From NCBI GenBank assembly GCA_022842165.1, contig JALHQC010000016.1:1-64000 (forward strand): a stretch of DNA of 64,000 nucleotides. The letters run 5' to 3'. The position numbers and the translations under genes were made by a program. The notes below the pieces were generated by a model. That model was not told where the DNA came from and did not search any database. It saw nothing but the letters and a program-made list of their open reading frames with translations. Shown here in pieces: positions 57,282 through 64,000 of the stretch. This stretch comes from a bacterium. Its GTDB lineage: Bacteria; Pseudomonadota; Alphaproteobacteria; Rhizobiales; Aestuariivirgaceae. Each line of letters starts with the position of its first letter. The stretch's first letter is position 1.

Positions 57282-57859
57282 GATGCCAGCCCGATCTCGG
57301 CCGCCTTCTGCATGGGAAAGAAAATACCCGATGACCAGACACCGAACCACCCGTCCACCACCGTGCCAACCGCAGCAAGATCATAGAACAGCGCCCGCGT
57401 CACCAGTGCCTCCAGCCTTCCCCGCACCAGCACATAGGGCTTCAGTCCCTCCGTCCCGTCTTCCGTTTCGAACCGCAGCGGATGCGCGGTATCGACGATC
57501 ACCTCGTCATCCACATTCGTCTCGAAGCGGATGACCTGATTCCGCCCCTCACCCTCGACCTTCATCCGCACCGCCGAAAACGGCGCGTCATCGACCCTGA
57601 TTCCAACCTTTTCCACAGGCGTGACCAGATAGTATTTTCCATCCTCGTCATGGCGCAGCACGGAGGCGAAAAGCTGCATCAGCGGCTTCCGGCCGATCGG
57701 CGAATTCATGTAGAACCACGTCCCGTCCGCGGCGATCCGCATGTCGATGTCGCCACAGAACGGCGGGTTCCACAGATCGACAGGCGGCGGCCCCTTGGCC
57801 CTTGCCGCCTCGCTTAAGCCCCTGAGGGGGTTGCTTGCGTCTCTCTGATCTGTGCTCAT
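57278..57859 (-). CDS. DUF1285 domain protein
   Basis: 193 residues: PFCGDIDMRIAADGTWFYMNSPI, YYLVTPVEKVGIRVDDAPF, TRALFYDLAAVG, all DUF1285 features. The family has a two-domain structure and no assigned function. First gene of the DUF1285-NUDIX-CCA block. A divergent 128-bp promoter region separates it from moxR. Confidence 0.9.
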   Translation of the reverse strand: MSTDQRDASNPLRGLSEAARAKGPPPVDLWNPPFCGDIDMRIAADGTWFYMNSPIGRKPLMQLFASVLRHDEDGKYYLVTPVEKVGIRVDDAPFSAVRMKVEGEGRNQVIRFETNVDDEVIVDTAHPLRFETEDGTEGLKPYVLVRGRLEALVTRALFYDLAAVGTVVDGWFGVWSSGIFFPMQKAAEIGLAS

Positions 57860-57987
57860 CTTCCAATCGTAGCTCTGAGTCGGGGGTCACCCGCCTCTTT
57901 TAGGCCATTCTCGTTCACGAGGATGTCAATATGAACAATCCTGTGCCGCAAGCCATTATAGCCTGCAGCCAAACTATAGTGAGCCTC

Positions 57988-58986
57988 ATGCCGAGCATCA
58001 ATGAAGCAGACCGCCAGATTATCGCCGATCTCGAGGCATCGGGAGAGCGCCTGACAAAGGCCCGCGCCGCCATCGGCAAGATCATCTTCGGACAGGACGA
58101 GGTCGTCGAACAGGTGTTGATCGCCATTCTGGGCGGCGGACATGCGCTGCTGGTCGGCGCCCCCGGCCTCGCCAAGACCAAGCTGGCGACGACGCTGGGC
58201 CGCGTGCTCGGCCTTGATGAAAAGCGCGTGCAGTTCACGCCAGACCTGATGCCCGCCGATATTCTTGGCTCCGAAGTGCTGGACGAGACGGAGAGTGGCC
58301 GCCGCCAGTTCCGCTTCGTGCCCGGCCCCGTCTTCTGCCAGCTGATGATGGCGGACGAGATCAACCGCGCCTCTCCCCGCACCCAGTCGGCACTCCTCCA
58401 GGCCATGCAGGAGCATCACGTCACCGTCGCTGGCGTCCGCCACGATCTGCCGCGCCCCTTCCATGTGCTGGCGACGCAAAACCCCATCGAGCAGGAAGGA
58501 ACCTACCCCCTGCCGGAGGCCCAGCTCGACCGCTTCTTGGTCCAGATCGATGTGCCCTACCCCTCGCTCGACGCCGAGCGCCGCATGCTCTTCGCGACGA
58601 CGGGTGCCGGCGAGGCCGAGGCCGAGAAAATTCTCTCCACCACCGAGCTCATGAACGCCCAGCGCCTGACACGTCTCATTCCGGTTGGCGAACAGGTGGC
58701 CGAAGCAATTCTGAGGGTCGTGCGCGCCGCCCGTCCCGGCCCCGATGCCGACGACTTCGTGAACAAGAACGTCGCCTGGGGTCCAAGCCCCCGTGCCTCC
58801 CAGGCCCTGATGCTGGGTGCCCGTGCCCGTGCCATGCTGCAGGGCAGGCTGTCGCCGTCGCTTGACGATGTCGCTGCCCTGCTCGGCCCGGTGTTCCGCC
58901 ATCGCATGGCGCTGAACTTCACGGCCCGTGCCGACGGCCAGACCATCGATGGCACGATCGAGCGTCTGGCCAAGCTGATCGCCTGA
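57988..58986 (+). CDS. MoxR-family AAA+ ATPase
   Basis: 332 residues. Walker A GAPGLAKT, Walker B MMADEINRASPRTQSALL, sensor and ATQNPIEQEGTYPLPEAQLD. MoxR proteins are chaperone-like ATPases that activate vWA partners. ATG 57988 is preferred; 57931 adds 19 residues. The operon continues with DUF58 and DUF4159 proteins. Confidence 0.93.
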   Translation: MPSINEADRQIIADLEASGERLTKARAAIGKIIFGQDEVVEQVLIAILGGGHALLVGAPGLAKTKLATTLGRVLGLDEKRVQFTPDLMPADILGSEVLDETESGRRQFRFVPGPVFCQLMMADEINRASPRTQSALLQAMQEHHVTVAGVRHDLPRPFHVLATQNPIEQEGTYPLPEAQLDRFLVQIDVPYPSLDAERRMLFATTGAGEAEAEKILSTTELMNAQRLTRLIPVGEQVAEAILRVVRAARPGPDADDFVNKNVAWGPSPRASQALMLGARARAMLQGRLSPSLDDVAALLGPVFRHRMALNFTARADGQTIDGTIERLAKLIA

Positions 58987-58990
58987 TCAG

Positions 58991-59872
58991 ATGAACCAGG
59001 CCGTAACCGCGCTTGCCCTCACCGATCGTGCCGAATCCGCCTCCCGGGTTCTGCCGCCTTTGCTGGTGGAGGCAGAGCGCATCGCCGCGACCGTGATCCT
59101 CGGCGATCACGGCCGGAAGCGTGCGGGCCCCGGCGAAAGCTTCTGGCAATACCGGCCCTACAGCTTCGGCGATTCGACCCAGCGCATCGACTGGCACAAG
59201 TCCGCCCGCTCGGACCGCGTCTATATCCGCGAGAACGAATGGGAGGCCGCCAACACCCTCTGGCTCTGGACGTCGCCGCACGCATCGATGGATTTCCGCT
59301 CGCATCTCTCGAAGTTCACCAAGCGCGAGCGCGCCCAACTGATTACGCTCGCAGCCGGCGCATTGGCGGTCCGCGCGCATGAGCGGATCGGCGCCATTGG
59401 TTCCCCCTATGCGCCCGATCATTCGCGCGGCACGCTCGTCAAGATCGCCGGCTGGATCTTGGATGGCAGGGGCGATCCGCTGCCGAGCTTCACCCGCATG
59501 CCGCGCTTTTCCAGCGCGCTGCTGGTCAGCGATTTTTTTGACCGCATCGATGACATCACCAGGGCCATGACGACTCTCGCCTCCGCAGGAATTCGCGGCC
59601 ATCTCGTACAGGTGGTCGATCCCGCCGAAGAGAGCCTCCCTTACTCAGGCCGCGTCGAATTCCAGGAAATGGCGGGGCCGCTCAAATATCTCTCCGCCAA
59701 GACCGAGACGCTGCGCGAGGCCTATGGCACGAGGCTCGAGTCGCAGCGCGAGGCGCTGCGCGAATTGAGCAGCAGGATCGGCTGGACCTTCACGATCCAT
59801 CGCACCGATGAAGCACCCGCCCGTCTCTTGATGATGCTGCACGCCTTGATCTCGGGGGCGATGGGACGATGA
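58991..59872 (+). CDS. DUF58 domain protein
   Basis: 293 residues. The DUF58 signature RPYSFGDSTQRIDWHKSARSD and RVYIRENEWEAANTLWLW are clear. The rest is a vWA-like fold. It is the standard partner of MoxR ATPases. Four bases follow the moxR stop; ATGA overlaps the next gene. Confidence 0.93.
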   Translation: MNQAVTALALTDRAESASRVLPPLLVEAERIAATVILGDHGRKRAGPGESFWQYRPYSFGDSTQRIDWHKSARSDRVYIRENEWEAANTLWLWTSPHASMDFRSHLSKFTKRERAQLITLAAGALAVRAHERIGAIGSPYAPDHSRGTLVKIAGWILDGRGDPLPSFTRMPRFSSALLVSDFFDRIDDITRAMTTLASAGIRGHLVQVVDPAEESLPYSGRVEFQEMAGPLKYLSAKTETLREAYGTRLESQREALRELSSRIGWTFTIHRTDEAPARLLMMLHALISGAMGR

Positions 59873-62655
59873 ATTTCATCCAGGCCTTGACCTTCACGAC
59901 GCCGATGGCGCTGGGCGCACTCCTGCTGCTGCCGGTGATCTGGTGGCTGCTGCGCTTCACGCCGCCGAAGCCTGAGACGCTGCGATTTCCGCCGATCCGC
60001 CTGCTGCTCGATCTCGTCAACCGCGAGGAACAGCCGGACAAGACGCCGTGGTGGCTGCTGCTTCTGCGCCTCGCCGTGGCGGCCTTCCTCATCATCGGCG
60101 TCGCACATCCCTTCTATGCGCCGGGCCGCGTCGATACGATCGCTTCCACGCCGCTGCTGCTGGTGGTGGATGATTCATGGGCAGCCGCGAAGGACTGGAA
60201 CAAGCGCCAGGAGATCATGGCCGAGATTCTCGACGGTGCGCAGCGCGCCGATGCGACAGTGACCCTTGCCACATCAACGCCGCAGGCCCGCCCGCAGTCC
60301 CTCGAGCCGGCCGATGCGGCAAGCGCCAAGACCAGGACCGCAGCATTGGCGCCACGCGCGCTCGACCCCGACCGCGGCGCATTGTTGAGCGCGCTTCAGG
60401 AACGCTTTTCGTCTGCATCCCAACTCCGCGTGATCTGGCTCAGCGACGGCATTGACGACGGCAAGGCCGTGGCCTTTGCCAACGGCCTCGCAGGCCTCGC
60501 CAATGGCGCGGCAAGCGTCGAGGCGATCGTGCCTGAAACATCATCCCTTCCCGCCGCCCTTGCCGCGCCGGGCTTCGATGGCGGCCGCATCAGCGTGACG
60601 GCCTTGCGCGTTGCAGGCGATGCCCGGCCGATCCGCGTTGCCGCGCGGGCCTCCAACGGCAGGCCGCTTGGCGAAGTCGAACTGAGTTTCGCCGCCAACG
60701 CCACCAAGGCCCAGGGCACCATCGAACTCCCCATCGAACTTCGCAACGAAACCGGCCGCATCGAGATCGCGGGCGAGCGCAATGCCGCCGCCACCTTCCT
60801 GATGGACGACCGCTGGCGCCGGAAAACCGTGGCGCTCCAGTCGGGCGCGTCCAGCGAAAGCGCTCAGCCCTTGCTGTCACCGCTCTACTATGTGTCGCGC
60901 GCGCTGGAACCCTTCGGCGAAATGAGCGAGCCTGCCGATACCGCAGCGTTGAAGGCGGCACTCGACCAGGGCCTGTCGATGCTGGTGCTGGCTGATATCG
61001 GCGTGCTGCCGCAGGAACAGCAGGAGCTGGTGTCAGGCTGGGTCGAGCGTGGCGGCGTGCTGCTGCGCTTTGCGGGCCCCCGCCTCGCCGGAACCCAGGA
61101 CAGCCTGATTCCCGTGACGATCCGCGAAGGTGGCCGCGCGCTCGGCAGCGCGCTCAGTTGGGAGACGCCGCAAAGCCTGCAGGCTTTCCCCGAAGCCAGC
61201 CCCTTCGCCGGCCTGCCGATGGACGCGACCGTGAGGGTCACGCGCCAGGTTCTGGCGGAGCCTGACGCGGAGCTTCCCGGCAAGGTCTGGGCCACGCTCG
61301 AAGACGGCACGCCGCTCGTCACCGCCAGCCGCAATGGCAAGGGCCTGATCGTGCTGTTCCATGTGACCGCCAATGCCGACTGGTCGAACCTGCCGCTCTC
61401 GGGCTTGTTCGTTGAAATGCTCCGCCGCGTGCTCGATCTGGCGCCGGCCGCCGGCGGCGGTGCTGCCAACGCGGCCGCCCAGGCCGATGCGCAGGCCTTC
61501 GCACCCTGGCGCGCGCTCGATGGTTTCGGTGAACTCACCGACCCCTCGCCCGATATCCAGCCCATCCCGGCTTCCGCCATCGACAGGGCGGAGGCCTCGC
61601 CGGCAACGCCCGCCGGGCTTTACCGCCGTGGGCTTCAGGAACGCGCCCTGAACATCATGCGCACGGGAGACGCCTTGACCCCCATCACCGGATTACCGGC
61701 TTCGATCACGCTGCGCTCGCTCGTTCCCCTGCCCGCCCTGCCGCTGGCGCCCTATGCCTTCGCGCTCGCCATGCTGCTGTTCTTAGGCGACTGCCTCGCG
61801 GCACTCTTCCTGGGCGGCGGCATCAACCGCCTGCGCGCCCGCAGCGCCGCCTTAGGCATGCTGGCGCTCGCCATGCTGATCCCGTGGCACTCCGCCGCCA
61901 ATGCTCAGTCCACTGACGACTTCGCGATGCGGAATGCACTCGAAACCCGCTTCGCCTATGTGACGACGGGCGACGATGCAATCGACCAGACCAGCGAACA
62001 GGGCCTGAAGGGCCTGAACTTCGTCCTCCGCGACCGCACCTCGGTAGAGGCGGGAGACCCCGTCGCCGTCAATATCGAGCGCGACGAGATCGTGTTCTTC
62101 CCCATCCTCTACTGGCCGGTGCGCGCCGATGCGCCCGTCCCGTCGGACGCCGCCCTCGCCCGCATGGACACCTACATGAAAAATGGCGGCACGATCTTCT
62201 TCGACCTCCGCGAGGATGGTGCCGGAACCGATGCGCTCTCCGGCGGCGCCACCGCCGCGTCCGACGCGCTTCGCCGCATGCTGGCGAAGCTCGACATTCC
62301 GCCGCTCGAACCCGTGCCGGAATCCCATGTCCTCACCAAGAGCTTCTACCTGCTCGACCGTTTTCCCGGCCGCTATGCGGGAGGCCAGTTGTGGGTCGAG
62401 CGGACGGATTCGGAAGGTGCCGCATCCGGCAACACCGATGGCGTCAGCACCATCATCATCGGCTCCAACGACTATGCAGCGGCCTGGGCGCTGGACGATA
62501 ATGGCGAACCCCTCTACGCCTCGGTTCCGGGTTCCGATCGTCAGCGCGAATTCGCCTTCCGCACCGGCATCAACATCGTGATGTATGCGCTGACCGGCAA
62601 CTACAAGGCAGATCAGGTCCACATCCCCGCATTGCTGGAAAGGCTCGGTCAATAA
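59869..62655 (+). CDS. DUF4159 membrane protein with BatA-like N-terminus
   Basis: 928 residues. Two helices at the N-terminus (MALGALLLLPVIWWLLRF, LLRLAVAAFLIIGVAHPF) in BatA style, a vWA-like domain from residue 90 (LLVVDDSWA), a GATase-like region around 350-420, two helices near 630-670, and a C-terminal DUF4159 domain (NGGTIFFDLRED, LDRFPGRYAGGQLWVE). Part of the MoxR stress complex. Confidence 0.9.
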   Translation: MNFIQALTFTTPMALGALLLLPVIWWLLRFTPPKPETLRFPPIRLLLDLVNREEQPDKTPWWLLLLRLAVAAFLIIGVAHPFYAPGRVDTIASTPLLLVVDDSWAAAKDWNKRQEIMAEILDGAQRADATVTLATSTPQARPQSLEPADAASAKTRTAALAPRALDPDRGALLSALQERFSSASQLRVIWLSDGIDDGKAVAFANGLAGLANGAASVEAIVPETSSLPAALAAPGFDGGRISVTALRVAGDARPIRVAARASNGRPLGEVELSFAANATKAQGTIELPIELRNETGRIEIAGERNAAATFLMDDRWRRKTVALQSGASSESAQPLLSPLYYVSRALEPFGEMSEPADTAALKAALDQGLSMLVLADIGVLPQEQQELVSGWVERGGVLLRFAGPRLAGTQDSLIPVTIREGGRALGSALSWETPQSLQAFPEASPFAGLPMDATVRVTRQVLAEPDAELPGKVWATLEDGTPLVTASRNGKGLIVLFHVTANADWSNLPLSGLFVEMLRRVLDLAPAAGGGAANAAAQADAQAFAPWRALDGFGELTDPSPDIQPIPASAIDRAEASPATPAGLYRRGLQERALNIMRTGDALTPITGLPASITLRSLVPLPALPLAPYAFALAMLLFLGDCLAALFLGGGINRLRARSAALGMLALAMLIPWHSAANAQSTDDFAMRNALETRFAYVTTGDDAIDQTSEQGLKGLNFVLRDRTSVEAGDPVAVNIERDEIVFFPILYWPVRADAPVPSDAALARMDTYMKNGGTIFFDLREDGAGTDALSGGATAASDALRRMLAKLDIPPLEPVPESHVLTKSFYLLDRFPGRYAGGQLWVERTDSEGAASGNTDGVSTIIIGSNDYAAAWALDDNGEPLYASVPGSDRQREFAFRTGINIVMYALTGNYKADQVHIPALLERLGQ

Positions 62656-64000
62656 TGGGCTGGAGCGTAAACTTCGCGCCCATTCTGCCATGGGCTGTGG
62701 TGATCGGTTTCGCGATCGCTGGCGTCTTGCTGGTCGCCGTCATGGCCTATGCCCGCACCCGCGGCGTGGTGCTGCGCTTGGCGGCACTGGCGCTGCTGGT
62801 GGCGGCACTCGCCAACCCCTCGATCCGCAACGAGGAGCGCGAGGAACTGACCGACATCGCCGTCGCCGTCATCGACCGCTCGCTGAGCCAGGAGAATGGC
62901 GAGCGCACTGCCCGCACCGCCGAGGCGGAGTCAGCACTGAACGCGGCAATTGCAAGACTGGGAAACACCGAGCTTCGCACCGTCGAGGTCCGCTCCGGCA
63001 TCAGCGCCGAGGATGACGGCACCCGCGGCTTCGAAGCCCTGAACCGCGCGCTGGCCGATATCCCTCCGGAACGTTTCGCAGGCGCCGTCATGATCACCGA
63101 TGGCCAGATCCACGACGTGCCTGAGGATCTCGCCCAGCTCGCCATCGGCGGCCCGCTTCACGGCCTTATCACCGGATCGAAACGCGAGCGCGACCGCAAG
63201 GTGGTGATCGACAGGGCCCCGCGCTTCGGTATCGTCGGCAAGGAACAGACGCTCACCTTCCATGTCGAGGAAACCAACGGCCCGAATTTGCCGGTCGACG
63301 TGACGATCAGCCTCGGCAAGGACGATGTCCGCATCGTCACGGTAACGCCGGGAGTTGAAACCGAGGTGACGATCCCCGTCGATCATGGCGGCCAGAACAT
63401 TGTCGAGATCGGCGTGCCGCCGCTCGAGGGTGAAATCTCCGCCCAGAACAACCGTGCCGTCACCGTGATCGAGGGCGTGCGCGACCGCTTGCGCGTGCTG
63501 CTGGTGTCGGGTGAGCCTCACGCCGGCGAGCGCACCTGGCGCAACCTGCTGAAGGCCGATGCCTCGGTCGATCTCGTGCACTTCACCATCCTCCGCCCGC
63601 CGGAAAAGCAGGACGGAACGCCAACCAAGGAACTGGCCCTCATCGCCTTCCCCACGCGCGAACTCTTCGTCGAGAAACTCGACGAGTTCGATCTCGTCAT
63701 CTTCGACCGCTACCGGCGGCAGACGGTGCTGCCCTCCGTCTACATGAGCAACATCGCGCGCTATGTGGAAGATGGCGGCGCCGTGCTGATCGCCTCTGGC
63801 CCCGATCTCGCCAGCGAAGATGGCCTCTATTACACGCCGCTCTCCGACATCATCGCCGCGGCGCCAACCGGCGAAGTGCTCGAAGGCGGCTTCAAGCCGA
63901 TGCTGACCGATGCCGGAAAGAAACATCCCGTCACCAGCGATCTGCCGGGAAGTGCCGGCGACACGCCAAGCTGGGGCCGCTGGTTCCGCCTCGTCGACAC
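62655..64000 (+). CDS. Membrane protein of the MoxR-DUF58-DUF4159 operon, 3' end outside window
   Basis: At least 448 residues. It starts with TAATG overlap to the DUF4159 gene. Two helices (ILPWAVVIGFAIAGVLLVAV and LRLAALALLVAALANPSI), then a vWA-like domain (IAVAVIDRSLSQ), and a GATase-like domain with LRVLLVSGEPHAGERTWR. It corresponds to the conserved fourth gene of this operon in Hyphomicrobiales. Confidence 0.88.
   Translation, partial: MGWSVNFAPILPWAVVIGFAIAGVLLVAVMAYARTRGVVLRLAALALLVAALANPSIRNEEREELTDIAVAVIDRSLSQENGERTARTAEAESALNAAIARLGNTELRTVEVRSGISAEDDGTRGFEALNRALADIPPERFAGAVMITDGQIHDVPEDLAQLAIGGPLHGLITGSKRERDRKVVIDRAPRFGIVGKEQTLTFHVEETNGPNLPVDVTISLGKDDVRIVTVTPGVETEVTIPVDHGGQNIVEIGVPPLEGEISAQNNRAVTVIEGVRDRLRVLLVSGEPHAGERTWRNLLKADASVDLVHFTILRPPEKQDGTPTKELALIAFPTRELFVEKLDEFDLVIFDRYRRQTVLPSVYMSNIARYVEDGGAVLIASGPDLASEDGLYYTPLSDIIAAAPTGEVLEGGFKPMLTDAGKKHPVTSDLPGSAGDTPSWGRWFRLVD

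Overview
The window is about 64 kb of GC-rich chromosome from an alphaproteobacterium, most likely of the Hyphomicrobiales (Rhizobiales). The evidence is gene content: unfused petA-petB-petC for the bc1 complex, a BA14K-family protein, a Pet-type MarR/response regulator/kinase group beside ilvE, the DUF1285-NUDIX-CCA block divergent from MoxR-DUF58-DUF4159, and a TTAA-N7-TTAA CtrA-type box. It reads mainly as core housekeeping sequence. I found no rRNA, tRNA or CRISPR. The genus cannot be told from the sequence alone.

Layout. 1-3165: the end of a Bcr/CflA-type drug exporter, then uvrB. 3166-7130: accessory region. A RelE/ParE-type toxin-antitoxin pair lies between the real 3' end of uvrB and a diverged second copy of that 3' end. 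It is followed by an AT-rich minus-strand island holding a retron-type reverse transcriptase, an XRE regulator, a previously unlisted 58-residue membrane peptide, a hairpin-rich presumptive ncRNA region and a DUF91/NucS-like PD-(D/E)XK nuclease. 7204-11816: small exported proteins (three of them apparent paralogues), an L,D-transpeptidase, a HAD hydrolase and an MBL-fold hydrolase. 11891-16057: a plus-strand operon of two tandem MFS carriers, an EamA carrier and prmB behind a palindromic operator. 16058-24552: glutamine amidotransferase, RNase T2, cold-shock protein, DUF922 protein, mtnP, petABC, trmL and a TadG-like protein. 24658-38925: hemF, apt, two MaoC hydratases, ychF, pth, rplY, an ABC exporter, prs, and a minus-strand run ending in lgt-midA-pgeF. 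39032-48135: ubiK-like, ybjN-like, proC, csaA, an esterase, histidine kinase/response regulator/MarR, ilvE, DUF2161 and a phosphate acetyl/butyryltransferase. 48180-57859: GMC oxidoreductase, pseudouridine synthase, moaD, pgsA, uvrC, BA14K, folB, SDR, cupin, CCA enzyme, NUDIX and DUF1285. 57988-64000: a MoxR-DUF58-DUF4159 operon that runs off the window.

Most operons are packed, with ATGA, TAATG or TTGA stop/start overlaps. A family of GC-rich palindromic repeats sits between genes and, notably, forms the C-terminal coding tails of both UvrB and peptidyl-tRNA hydrolase in the same reading frame.

The most interesting locus is 3979-6960. The reverse transcriptase carries the retron signature motifs (NAxxH, YxDD and an ITG version of VTG). 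It is translationally coupled to an XRE gene that has its own palindromic operator, and it is preceded by a membrane micro-protein and followed by a candidate nuclease effector. This looks like a phage-defence retron whose exact composition I do not recognise.
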